Below the pieces are notes generated by a model that worked only from the letters and a program-made list of their open reading frames with translations, did not search any database and was not told the DNA's origin. Made by a program: the position numbers and the translations under genes. 64,000 nt of DNA, taken from assembly GCA_016197205.1 (NCBI GenBank), contig JACPWG010000051.1, positions 62,001 to 126,000 on the forward strand, written 5' to 3'. The stretch is from Planctomycetota bacterium. Its GTDB lineage: Bacteria; Planctomycetota; MHYJ01; WSZJ01; JACPWG01. Positions within the stretch are counted from its first letter, which is position 1, and every line of letters begins with the position of its first letter. Shown here one piece after another: positions 50,952 through 58,957 of the stretch.

Positions 50952-53051
50952 CTACTTGGCCGCCGGCTCGTGCCCGTCCTTGGAGGGGGTGACCGTCATG
51001 ATGAAAGCGCGCCGGAGGAAGAGGAGCGCGAAGCAGGTGTCCACGCGCTCGCCGTAGCTCCCCTTCCAGCTCCCGTCTTCCCGCGCCGCGCCGACCAGCC
51101 ACTCCGCGCCTTCCTGGTACCAGTCGCGGCCGGCGATGCGCGCCTCGCCGGCGACCATGCACAGGCGCTCGAGGCTGTAGAGCCAGTAGTACGGATCGCC
51201 CCCCCACGCCGGAGTGCGCACGGCGTAGGCGCGTTCGAGCCACGCCCAGCCGCGCGGATACACGGCCGCCTGCTTCGCCGTCGCGATCGAGAGTTTTTCG
51301 TCCAGCGACGTCCGGGCGATGAGGTAGCCGTAGAGCCCGGCGGCGGTCATCGACGGAGAGCCTGCGCTGACCTCGCCGCCGTCGTCCGGCCTGTAGGGGA
51401 AGCCGCCGTCCTTCGCCTGCGCGTGGGAGTAGAGTTGCTCCGCCCGCTGCCACACGGACCGGTCCACGCGCGAGCCGACGTTCGCGGCAGCGCGCAGGCC
51501 GAGTAGGGCGAACTGCGTACAGGAGAGATCGAAGCCGGCGGAGAAGATGGCGGGCGCCGCTTGCGCGGCCTGGGTGCGACGCCCGGCGATCGGCCGCACC
51601 TGATAGCCCCAGCCCCCGCGCGGGTGCTGCGAGGCCGCGAGCGCGTCGGCGACGTCCTGGAGGCGGACCGCGAGGACGGTCGCGCGCGTCGCGGGGTCGC
51701 GTCGGGCCTGGTACTTCTCAAGCGCGGACGCGAGCCCCATGCACACCAGGCCGGCGCAATAGGTCCCCTCGGGCGGCTCGGCAAGGAGGAGGTCGAGCCC
51801 TTTCTGCACCTGCGGCGTGTCGACGGACTCTCCGCACTTCATGAGCGTGTAGACGGCCATGCCCGCGACGCCGACCGGCGTTCCTCGCGAGGGCGCCCGT
51901 TCTCCGTCCCCGACCCAGGTCTTGAGGAAGGTCACGCCCCGCTCGATCGCCTTCGAGACCGCCTCGTCCAGCGTTTTCGGCGCGGCGCCGACGAGCCAGC
52001 GCTGGTACCAGGCGAGGCGGTCTTCGAACGAGTTCCCGTGCGGGGACGCGGCCGTCACGCGCAAGAGCCAGGCGAGGATCCGGTCCCCGACGGTCCTGCC
52101 CGCGCCGGCGCCGTCGTCGAGGGTCTTCGCCCCCGGCGCCTGCCCCGCGCGGATCAGGTCCACGACGAACTGTTCGTCGGAGAGCTGTCGATCGAGGCCG
52201 TCCACGACGATCCGGCGCACCTCCGCGTCGGGATGGACGAGCGCCGTGAAGCACGCTTTGGGGTGGAAGCACACGGCGTAGCGGGCGAGGATGCGCAGGA
52301 CTTCGACGTGGAGCGTGCGAGCCCCAAACGCGCGGGCGAGCGTGTCGCCGGCGGTGGGGGAGTCGAGCGGACACTCGAGGCCGGCGAGGGCGAGCGCGGC
52401 CTCCTCCACGACCTCCGTCCGGTCGGAGCAGAGAAAGGCTTCGAGGAGCTGGGCGCGTTCGCCCACGAGCGCGAGGACGTGGCAGGCCGCAAGACGCTGG
52501 ATCGGATCGCCGCCGACGGCCTCGCGCCGGGCCTCGAGCTCGCGCACGACGGGCTCCAGGTCGGCGGCCTCAGGTATTCGCCCTAGGGCGCGCGCGGCGG
52601 CCAGGCGGGTGCCGCGGTGCGTGGCCCGGAGCAAGCGGAGGAGCCGCCCGCGAAGTTTTGCTGGGCCGGCAAAGCCGGCGCTCTCGACCGCGACCTGGCG
52701 CCATGCGTCATCCGGAGATTCGAGCAGCGACTCGAGCTCGGGGAAGGCCTCCGGGCGACCGAGCAGGGCGAGTCCGCAGACGGCCGCCCGCCGCAGGTCT
52801 TTGTCGGTCGCGCCGCGCGCGAGGGCTACGAGCGCGGGCTCTCGCCCCTCCGCTCGCTCGCGAAGCCGCGCGACCGCATCCCGCCGGACTTGGGGGTCCT
52901 CGCTGGCGCAGGCGGCGACCAGTCGCGGGAGTGCCTCCTCGAGCGGGGGCTGGGGCTCGGCCGCGAAGTGGACGGAGGGCGCGAGAAGGACGACCGCGGC
53001 GATCGCGCCCCACAGGCTCGACCGCTGGGGCCGCTCACGGGAGACGCGCAT
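50952..53051 (-). CDS. Exported HEAT-repeat and squalene-cyclase-fold protein
   Basis: 699 residues with a signal peptide (WGAIAAVVLLAPSVHFAA, about 14-31). Residues of about 35-330 are HEAT-type repeats (DPQVRRDAVARLRERAEG, SPDDAWRQVAVESAGFAGPA). The C-terminal part (about 390-690) has the alpha/alpha-barrel QW-like motifs of prenyltransferase/squalene-oxidase repeats (SQHPRGGWGYQVRP, QAKDGGFPYRPDDGG, REDGSWKGSYGERVDTCFAL) but no DXDD catalytic motif, so probably a binding protein, not a cyclase. ATG 53051. It precedes the VWA protein gene by 187 bp on the same strand; such proteins often accompany MoxR/VWA clusters in Planctomycetota. Confidence 0.85.
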   Translation of the reverse strand: MRVSRERPQRSSLWGAIAAVVLLAPSVHFAAEPQPPLEEALPRLVAACASEDPQVRRDAVARLRERAEGREPALVALARGATDKDLRRAAVCGLALLGRPEAFPELESLLESPDDAWRQVAVESAGFAGPAKLRGRLLRLLRATHRGTRLAAARALGRIPEAADLEPVVRELEARREAVGGDPIQRLAACHVLALVGERAQLLEAFLCSDRTEVVEEAALALAGLECPLDSPTAGDTLARAFGARTLHVEVLRILARYAVCFHPKACFTALVHPDAEVRRIVVDGLDRQLSDEQFVVDLIRAGQAPGAKTLDDGAGAGRTVGDRILAWLLRVTAASPHGNSFEDRLAWYQRWLVGAAPKTLDEAVSKAIERGVTFLKTWVGDGERAPSRGTPVGVAGMAVYTLMKCGESVDTPQVQKGLDLLLAEPPEGTYCAGLVCMGLASALEKYQARRDPATRATVLAVRLQDVADALAASQHPRGGWGYQVRPIAGRRTQAAQAAPAIFSAGFDLSCTQFALLGLRAAANVGSRVDRSVWQRAEQLYSHAQAKDGGFPYRPDDGGEVSAGSPSMTAAGLYGYLIARTSLDEKLSIATAKQAAVYPRGWAWLERAYAVRTPAWGGDPYYWLYSLERLCMVAGEARIAGRDWYQEGAEWLVGAAREDGSWKGSYGERVDTCFALLFLRRAFIMTVTPSKDGHEPAAK

Positions 53052-53512
53052 GCAGGGGCTTCCAAAAGCCATTCGATGGATGGGAAAGGACTTCGTCGCA
53101 ATGCCGATGCCGAAGCGAGACGCCAGCGAAAGGCGCGCGAGTCTACAAGCCACATGGACTTATGTCTGGGCGGTAGGCGCCCGCCCTAGCAAGGCGCAAG
53201 GAAACGCGGCAGAATGTAAACCCATGGGCAGTACCCTTCGGCCGGGGGGAGCACGGTGGCGTCGCCGGAATTTGAGTCGATTAATTGCTCCCGGCAAGTG
53301 CCCGCAGCCAGGCAAGCAGGCGTTTTGTTTTTCGACAGCCCTGTGCCGACAGAGACTTCGTCGGCGCGCTCGGACTTGACCGCGACCGGTGCGGTATTCT
53401 ATCCTGGCCTCGGTGTCGGTGTCGGTGTCGGCCGATCGACGGCCTTGTCGCCTCTTGCCTCCGCTGCACCGAGGGACCGAGCAGGGTCGCACCCGCATCG
53501 GGAGTCGGTTCC
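53052..53512. other. Intergenic region with a short GTGTCG microsatellite
   Basis: No convincing gene. About 3.5 copies of the hexamer CGGTGT lie at about 53409-53430. This is the promoter side of the broken kinase gene that starts near 53513. Confidence 0.5.
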
Positions 53513-55196
53513 ATGGACGCCTACGCCTGTCCTCGCGGAGGATGGTACGGGTTCGCCCTGGCCGTAGGCCGCGCCCTCCTGCCGTTGGTCCCCTACCTGG
53601 GACCGGCGATCGAAGCACTGCTCAAATTTCAGGAGGACCGCGCGTTCAATGAGGCGATCGGGCGGATGCTCCTCCCCGCGTCCGGCCTCGGTCCGGTAGC
53701 CGCCGCCCCGTGGAATGTCCGTCGCCCGCACCTCGAGTCGGCCGTTCGCCAGGCAGGCCAACACCTCTCCCCCCGGGACCGGGAGAACGTCCGCCGTCTC
53801 CTCGAGCGCGTCTCCCCCCAGGCAGGCCGGCAAGAACTCCTCCTCACCTTCGGGAAAGCGCTCGCCCTGGTCGACGTCGCTTCCCCCCCTCGCGCGGACG
53901 TTGACGGCGAGCGCCGCCGCCCGCGTTGCGCAGGGACGCCTCCTGGAGGAAGGAGCGGAGGTGGACGGGCGCTATCGGTTACTCGCCCAGGCGGGCTCCG
54001 GCACCATGGGCGCGGTTTACCGGGCCCGCGATCTGGGACGGGAGCGCGACGTCGCGCTCAAGATCCTGTAGCCGGACCTGCTTCGCTCGGAGAAACACGC
54101 ACTCCAATTCGTTCGCGAGATGGAGGCCGCGGAGCGCCTCGACCACGAGAACATTGTCCGGCTCTTCGGGTCGAGGCGAGGCCGGACGACCGCCTGCGTC
54201 CGCATGGAAGGGCTGGAGACGCGAAGGCTCGCAGCGCTCCTCGACGAGCGCGGGAAGCTGACCTGGGCACAGGCGCTCCCCATCGCCCTCGGGCTCCTGT
54301 CCGCGCTGGCGCATGCGCACCGCCAAGGCGTCCCCCATCTGGGCGTGGGCCCGCGAAACATCCTGCTTCCGCGGCTCGACGCTACGAAGCTCGGCGACTT
54401 CGGACTCGCCTCTGCCCTCGGACGAGCGGCGGGTGACGCGCCGGCAGGGCCGCTCATGACCCAGGACTACGCAGCCCCCGAGGTCCGCCAAGCAGAGGGA
54501 GGGGATGCTCAATCCGACGTCTATGCCGCCGGGGGGGTCTTGTACCGGATGCTCACCGGTGAGCTCCCGAGAGGACCTGAGTCCGCTCGACGCCGTGGAA
54601 GGCCCGACCCTGCGCGTGCGGGAGGCGCTGCGGGCGGCGGTGGCACTTGCGCCCTCCCAACGGCCCGAGAACGGCGCGGTCCTTCTCGAAGCCCTTTCCG
54701 GGGCGGCGAGGGGGCCGGCTACGGGGGCGACGCGCGCGGAGCCAAGGGCGTTGTGCGGGCGCAGGAGCAGCCTGCGGCCTCTCTGCAGCCGCGCACGCCG
54801 GCGCCGGCGCAGGCCCCAGAGGCAGCCTCGCCGCAGCCTGCGGTCGCGCCCCTCGATCTCGCCGCCCCGCCCGTCGGGGACGCGGCGCCTCCCATCGGGC
54901 CCGGAACGCGCCTCGGCCGATACGTCCTGGGACGGCGGCTCGGGGAGGGTGCGAAGGGTGAAGTGTACGAGGCGCAGGACGAGGACTTGAAGCGACGGGT
55001 CGCCGTGAAAATCATGCGGCCGGACGCCCGCTTCCACGAGAAGGTCCCGAGCCCCCTCGGGCAACTTGACTCCAGCGTCCGCAAGCTTGTCGCGCAAAGC
55101 CCTCGGGCTTCCGAACGCATTGTAGCCCTGCAGCGCTTCAAGGATGGGGCACAGCTCCGGATACTCCTCGCGAACGGCATCAACGCGCTGCCTTGA
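53513..55196 (+). pseudogene. Degenerate Ser/Thr kinase gene
   Basis: The N-terminal region (MDAYACPRGGWYGFALAVGR to QELLLTFGKALALVDVA) is in one frame. A shift near 53900 leads into YRLLAQAGSGTMGAVYRARD and VALKIL, which meets TAG at 54069-54071. The same frame then continues with PDLLRSEKHALQFVREMEAA and ERLDHENIVRLFG. The catalytic HRD has become HLG (GVPHLGVGPRNILL) while DFGLA remains. After YRMLTGELPRG another frameshift, near 54580, moves on to LREALRAAVALAPSQRPENG. A second kinase start (GTRLGRYVLGRRLGEGAKGE...VAVKIMRPDA) at about 54905-55025 is truncated after the lysine. Several independent lesions show that the gene is dead. Confidence 0.85.
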
Positions 55197-55430
55197 GGTT
55201 GGCGATAGCGCGTCCGAGATCGATTGTCCGAAGAGGGCGGCGACGTCAGAGTGGGGCCGGCCCTCTCGCAGGCGTTCGCGTTCTCCCTTGGTCGCCTCCT
55301 GCAGGAGGCAGACTAGATATCGAGGAAACACCGTGCCACGCGCATCCGCGAGACGACGATTGATCCAGAAGAGCCGGTCCCAGCTGCCGGAGGAAAAGCC
55401 CCTCCGCCACGACGAGATGAAGGTGGGCGT
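54998..55430 (-). pseudogene. Possible transposase remnant
   Basis: In one minus-strand frame around 55400-55440, FHAHLHLVVAEGLF resembles the HxH segment of Y2/HUH (IS91-like) transposases. In another frame, WDRLFWINRRLADARGTVF, GERERLREGRPHSDVAALFG and RALRDKLADAGVKLPEGARD look like decayed coding sequence opposite the end of the broken kinase gene. No intact frame remains. The family assignment is tentative. Confidence 0.3.
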
Positions 55431-55486
55431 GAAAAGTCGTCGGGAGACGCCCCGATCGAACGATCGCCGCGCGAGGCCGCACGCGT

Positions 55487-55750
55487 TCACTTGGCGGAGA
55501 ACGCCAAGCACGCGGCGAACAGCCCCAGACAACCGAGGAGGGCACTGAGCGTCGTCGCGATCCAAAAGGCTATCGGGTCCCGTGCTCGCTCGATCTTGCC
55601 GAAAGTCCCGGGGTTCACGTACGCTTTTGCAACGATTCCGATAGGCGGTACAATCGCGCCTCGCCGGACGGCCAACACCGAGTCGACGAGAAACCAGCAC
55701 CCGAAACCCACGGCCGACAGAGCAACAAGAGTGTGGAAAAAGTCCCTCAC
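55487..55750 (-). CDS. Small two-helix membrane protein
   Basis: 87 residues, GTG start at 55750. Membrane segments LVALSAVGFGCWFLVDSVLA (about 8-27) and AFWIATTLSALLGCLGLFAA (about 61-80) flank a loop with the pattern RRGAIVPPIGIVAKAYVNPG, RARDP. This form (short protein, Rx5-8P...xxPxxFW) is seen in uncharacterised bacterial membrane proteins. It lies 24 bp downstream of the HEPN gene on the same strand, so may be co-transcribed with it, but a functional link is not evident. Confidence 0.65.
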   Translation of the reverse strand: MRDFFHTLVALSAVGFGCWFLVDSVLAVRRGAIVPPIGIVAKAYVNPGTFGKIERARDPIAFWIATTLSALLGCLGLFAACLAFSAK

Positions 55751-55774
55751 CGCTCGGGCTCCTTCCGGTTGAGT

Positions 55775-56158
55775 TCAGATCCCCATCGCCTCGCGCACTA
55801 CACGGCGGACGCGCCCCGCAGCGTTGGCTGCCGCGGCGGCGAGCCGGGGGGTCGGTTTCCCTCCAGGATATCGGTACTCGATCGCCCCACTCGATAGCCG
55901 AGCGAGTCGGACTCCGGAGATGCGCGAGAGGGCGGGGCAAGGGACCACCGCCTGGGCCCGAAGTGCCACCAGGTCGTGGATCCGCGGGATCGGCAAGCCA
56001 GCGTCCGCCAGGACGGCCTTCATGTACTTCTCGGCGCATTGCTGGAAGTGGAAGCAGACCGCGCCGTGGGAGCGGCGCCTCCTGACCTGGGTCTCGCGCA
56101 CGGCGACGTTCCAGTCCTCCTCCGCCTTTTCGACCCACTCGCGTGCGATCGGTCCCAT
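55775..56158 (-). CDS. HEPN domain protein (HepT-like toxin)
   Basis: 127 residues, ATG 56158. REWVEKAEEDWNVAVRETQV, then AVCFHFQQCAEKYMKAVLAD (about 33-52) and IPRIHDLVALRAQAV, are the conserved helices of HEPN proteins; RVRRVVREAMGI is the final helix. Compared with the frameshifted HEPN at 42373-42751 it is intact. It is predicted to be an RNase toxin or its inactive relative, modified by the adjacent MNT protein. It overlaps the MNT reading frame. Confidence 0.88.
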   Translation of the reverse strand: MGPIAREWVEKAEEDWNVAVRETQVRRRRSHGAVCFHFQQCAEKYMKAVLADAGLPIPRIHDLVALRAQAVVPCPALSRISGVRLARLSSGAIEYRYPGGKPTPRLAAAAANAAGRVRRVVREAMGI

Positions 56159-56469
56159 AGCACCCTCCCCCTTTGGAAGATCTCCGCGAGGAACGGATCG
56201 GGAAGTGCAAGTCGCTGTCGGACCTCGGCCGCCGTACGTACCAGGATGTCGAAAGCGATGCCCGCCGGTAGTGAACAGCGGATCTTCGCCGGGTCGATGG
56301 GTCGGCGGACGACGACGAGGAGATCGATGTCGCTTTCGGGAGTCGGGCGGCCGTACGCGTGCGAGCCAAACAGGAGCACCTTCTCGGGTCGAAAGCGTCG
56401 GACGATGATGCCGAGAAGCTCATCCAGCAGCCGCGTTGGCAGTGATCTCTGGGAGGAACGTCGTCGCAT
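56020..56469 (-). CDS. MNT-type nucleotidyltransferase with extended C-terminus
   Basis: 149 residues from ATG 56469; an earlier in-frame ATG at 56562 gives an Arg-rich extension. FRPEKVLLFGSHAYGRPTPE followed by SDIDLLVVV is the GSxxxG...DxD nucleotidyltransferase core, and LALPDPFLAEIFQRGRVLWD is the usual end. The frame does not stop there but runs 46 residues further over the beginning of the HEPN gene (overlap 139 bp). That tail is Arg/Ser/Ala-rich, so a stop has probably been lost by a small indel, or the overlap is real. Forms a MNT/HEPN module with 55775-56158. Confidence 0.82.
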   Translation of the reverse strand: MRRRSSQRSLPTRLLDELLGIIVRRFRPEKVLLFGSHAYGRPTPESDIDLLVVVRRPIDPAKIRCSLPAGIAFDILVRTAAEVRQRLALPDPFLAEIFQRGRVLWDRSHASGSKRRRRTGTSPCARPRSGGAAPTARSASTSSNAPRST

Positions 56470-56545
56470 ACGAACAGCACTCCGCGGGGTGAGCGGTGGA
56501 GCGGCCGCGAATCGGACTCGGGCCGTCCTCACGACGATCGAGTGC

Positions 56546-56671
56546 GCCTGATCAGGCATCATGTCTACTTCGCGGTTAGGTCTACTTCCCCCGGGGCGCA
56601 GACACGGTTGGATCTACTTCCGAGTGCGCGCAGCACCAATAAAGGCGCTCTCGGCTTATGTCTACTACGAG
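56546..56671. repeat. Iterated TCTACTT motifs beside a 12-bp palindrome
   Basis: GCCTGATCAGGC at 56546-56557 is followed by four copies of a GTCTACTTC-like word, near 56563, 56580, 56612 and 56660 (ATGTCTACTTCGCGG, GGTCTACTTCCCCC, GATCTACTTCCGAG, ATGTCTACTACGAG). Short iterated words of this sort are typical of transposase-binding ends of insertion sequences. No gene is recognised in 56563-57256. Confidence 0.45.
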
Positions 56672-56977
56672 CCCCATTTCTTGGCCATGACGCACTGCGT
56701 CATCGGTAGACCCCCGTATACGGGGTCCCCACGGCGTAGCGAGGCCGTCTGGGAAGGAGACCTAATTGGCAATAGGAAGCTGTAAAACCGGGCGGCGTCG
56801 CACCGGACTGGGCCGGCGCATGCCCCGGGTAGGGCCGCGAGAGTCCGTCGTGCAGCCCCATGTGCGCGATTCGTAACCGTTCACCAGGGGGCACGAAGAA
56901 ACGAAGGCCTCACGGAGGACCTTCGCCGGCTTTTCGAACACACGATTGTCGACAAGCAATTGCGTCGGATTTCTTTC

Positions 56978-57042
56978 TGACAGGATTACAGGATCAACTG
57001 GATACGGCTTTGGAGAATCCTGTTGATCCTGTTATCCTGTCA
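56978..57042. repeat. Inverted repeat with GACAGGAT arms
   Basis: TGACAGGATTACAGGATCAA(C) at 56978-56998 and its complement at 57022-57042 match at 20 of 21 positions with a 23-bp loop. An AT-rich palindrome of the type dispersed in many genomes. Outward of it, GTAACCGTTCACC near 56873-56886 and GTGAACGGTCACC near 57114-57126 form a second, looser inverted pair. Confidence 0.8.
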
Positions 57043-57256
57043 AAACAAGGTCGCCAGATTCCTGAATCGACATGTCAACCTCTCCGCGCCTCCGTGGTGA
57101 TACGTACCTACCCGTGAACGGTCACCGCGATTCTACGCGTCTGCACAGCCGCAAGCAAGCCCGATTTTCTGTTCGAGCTGCGGTGACGAACCTGTTCGCC
57201 CGGAGCCGGACGGAACTCGAGCCGGGCCTCTCCTCTTTTCCCTCCTGAGAGCGCCG

Positions 57257-58084
57257 CTATTCGCCTTCCACGGCGTCGCCGGCGTCGAAGGTCTCCTCGG
57301 CGGGGCTCTCGATTTCGAAGAAGCGTTCGTCCGTCGCTCCTTCGTTCCCGAAGCCCTCTCCGCCAGCTTCGCCCGAAGCCTCTCCGCCGGTCCACGCCGC
57401 CTCGTCCGCCGTTTGATCCCAGCCGAACTCGGTCTGGACCTCGAACCCATCCACGGGCGAGGCCGACGGGGTCGGAGACCGCCCGGTCGGTGGACCGCGC
57501 ACATCCTCCGCCGCTGAGGCGAGACCCAGATGGCCCAAGATCCGAGCGAGCACGTTGGGGTCCGTGAGGTGCGAGAGGACTCTCATCGTCGCCCCGCAGC
57601 GGGTACAGACCACGGGATCCACCTCCCCTCGACTCGCTCCGCTCGCTCAGGGCAGGCTCCCACCTTCCTGATCAGATGGGCCCACCGACGGCGAACCGAC
57701 AGGGGCGCCCGGTCCGACTCGTCGACCTCCACCGCACCGGGCACGGCACTCGCGGCGCCCGTGACGACGCCCTGCATCCGCCGCCAGCCCCTGGCTCGCG
57801 CCGAGTAAAAGCCATAGAAGAGGCGGCTCTTTTCGTGAGCGTCCGGGATGTGACAAACGACCTGGGGGACCTGTCCCCCGAAGCTCGCGCGGAGGCGCGA
57901 GCGAAGGGGGATGGAGTCCAGCGGATCAGATACCCTGAAGTTCCCGCCGTGGCGTGGATGCACCGCGTCCGCCTTGTACAGGATCTTCTCGGCCGTTCCC
58001 TCGCTCAAGATCCGCCCGAGCACCACCGGCGGGTGAACCAAATAATGAGCGACGGCTTCAAGGGCCACACGGTCCGTGCCGGTA
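57257..58084 (-). pseudogene. IS91-like (Y2) transposase, C-terminal remnant
   Basis: On the minus strand, DRVALEAVAHYLVHPPVVLG, then DAHEKSRLFYGFYSARARGW, RRRWAHLIRKV and, in another frame from 57622, CTRCGATMRVLSHLTDPNVL and ARILGHLGL follow the order of the C-terminal half of IS91/IS801-type 'putative transposase' proteins (YILRPP ... YYGxYANRxRG ... RRRWAxLIRRVYEVDPLxCPRCGGxMRVxxFI). The frame is broken by a 35-bp insertion at about 57624-57660 (CCCTGAGCGAGCGGAGCGAG motif) and by another small palindromic insertion at about 57864-57910. The gene is inactive. Confidence 0.75.
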
Positions 58085-58089
58085 AGCTG

Positions 58090-58243
58090 CTTGCCGACGT
58101 GGACTGGAGCCCGTACCGCGTCCTGATCGCGGGCGTGAGGACGCTCGTCCACGCGTTCTCGATGCTCCTGGCCTTTTCGAGGATGCTGTTCGTTGCGTTC
58201 TACCGCAACGAGAAGCTCCCGACGCTCCTCCACGCCCACACGG
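58090..58243 (+). pseudogene. IS21-like (IstA) transposase fragment
   Basis: VDWSPYRVLIAGVRTLVHAF and SMLLAFSRMLFVAFYRNEKL, then PTLLHAH, match the integrase-core segment of IS21-type IstA proteins (consensus VDWSPYxVxLxGxRxxVHAFSxVLxFSRxxFxRFYxDEKLPTLLxAHVEAFxFFGG). The fragment stops exactly where the aceE fragment begins at 58244, and the other side abuts the IS91-like remnant near 58085. Only about 50 codons survive. Confidence 0.75.
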
Positions 58244-58545
58244 GTCGCTCGTCGCCACGATCGGACCCTCGGTGTCCGCCAGGAGCCGCGCCGCGTACGA
58301 CACCCGCGGCTTCTGGTCCGGGTGCAGCCGGTTCCAGCGGTCGCAGTCCTGGCCGTCCCGCCGCAGCTCCCGGTAGCTCGTCGCGCTCCACGCATCCGCC
58401 GCGACCTCGTGTTTCTCCGCTAGGATCTCCTGCGCCTTGAGCGCCGCGGGCAAGATCGGCCCGCTCCCCAAGAGCTGCGCGCGGAACCGGCCCGCCTTCG
58501 TCGCCGGACGGTACCGGTAGAGCCCCTTCGGCGCCGGGCTTTTGG
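58244..58545 (-). pseudogene. aceE: Pyruvate dehydrogenase E1 (AceE) C-terminal fragment
   Basis: On the minus strand, KGLYRYRPATKAGRFRAQLL, GSGPILPAALKAQEILAEKH, EVAADAWSATSYRELRRDGQ, DCDRWNRLHPDQKPRVSYAA and RLLADTEGPIVATSD are about 100 continuous residues of the homodimeric E1 component. Compare the E. coli AceE segments VQLLGSGSILR, GVGSDVYSVTSFTELARDGQ and DCERWNMLHPLETPRVPY. No upstream or downstream part is present. The fragment is bounded by an IS21-like fragment at 58243 and by the promoter of the XRE operon near 58550. It is a stranded piece, presumably cut out by transposition. Confidence 0.88.
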
Positions 58546-58561
58546 AAGCGAGAATATCGCC

Positions 58562-58590
58562 TTGACAGAATATTCTCTGTAGGGTATACT
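58562..58590 (+). promoter_or_regulatory. Consensus sigma-70 promoter of the XRE operon, probably leaderless
   Basis: TTGACA (58562-58567) and TATACT (58585-58590) are separated by exactly 17 bp. Transcription would start about 7 bases after the -10 box, at 58597-58598, where the ATG begins. No ribosome-binding site can fit, so the transcript is probably leaderless. Confidence 0.85.
58565..58580. promoter_or_regulatory. Operator-like palindrome between -35 and -10
   Basis: ACAGA-ATATTC-TCTGT is an inverted repeat, and its centre AGAATATTCT is a perfect 10-bp palindrome. It overlaps the -35 box and the spacer. It is the obvious candidate binding site for the XRE repressor encoded by the second gene. 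Confidence 0.7.
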
Positions 58591-58597
58591 TCCTCGC

Positions 58598-58957
58598 ATG
58601 GCGAAACGGCCCAAGCCCGAACGGCTTGCCGAGTTCTGCCGGCGAGTGCAGGCGGGCAACGCCGCCGCGATGTTCGAGGAGGCCTATGACCTTCTCTGCC
58701 GCACGATGGACGCGGTGGAGGACGAACTGACGGACATCCCCAACCGTCCGGCCCACTGGAAGTCGGATGGTCCCATGTATCCGCCGCAAAGAGACAGCCT
58801 GACGACGCTGCCTGGCGGACGGGTCATGCGGCTGAGAAGTCTGCGTCATTACACCTTCATCGGCGACAACGGAGCCATCGAGATCGTCGGCGCCTCGGAC
58901 GGCAAAATTCTCCTTTCGAAACGGGGGCGGGACGGAAGAAGGGTAGGCGACCTGTGA
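58598..58957 (+). CDS. Unknown small protein, first gene of XRE operon (toxin candidate)
   Basis: 119 residues: a helical N-terminal half (PERLAEFCRRVQAGNAAAMF, EEAYDLLCRTMDAVEDELTD) and a beta-rich C-terminal half (RHYTFIGDNGAIEIVGASDG, KILLSKRGRDGRRVG). I do not recognise the family. The ATG at 58598 coincides with the predicted transcription start. The GTG of the XRE gene overlaps its stop by 4 bp. Gene order (unknown small protein, then XRE regulator, autoregulatory palindrome in the promoter) is that of HigBA-like toxin-antitoxin operons, but the protein does not resemble RelE/HigB. Third-position GC is lower than in neighbours, consistent with acquisition. Confidence 0.75.
   Translation: MAKRPKPERLAEFCRRVQAGNAAAMFEEAYDLLCRTMDAVEDELTDIPNRPAHWKSDGPMYPPQRDSLTTLPGGRVMRLRSLRHYTFIGDNGAIEIVGASDGKILLSKRGRDGRRVGDL

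Noticed and set aside
53409..53430. Coding repeat in a longer kinase N-terminus
   Set aside because: The hexamer run is in a frame with alternating Cys/Arg and lies upstream of the more natural ATG at 53513.
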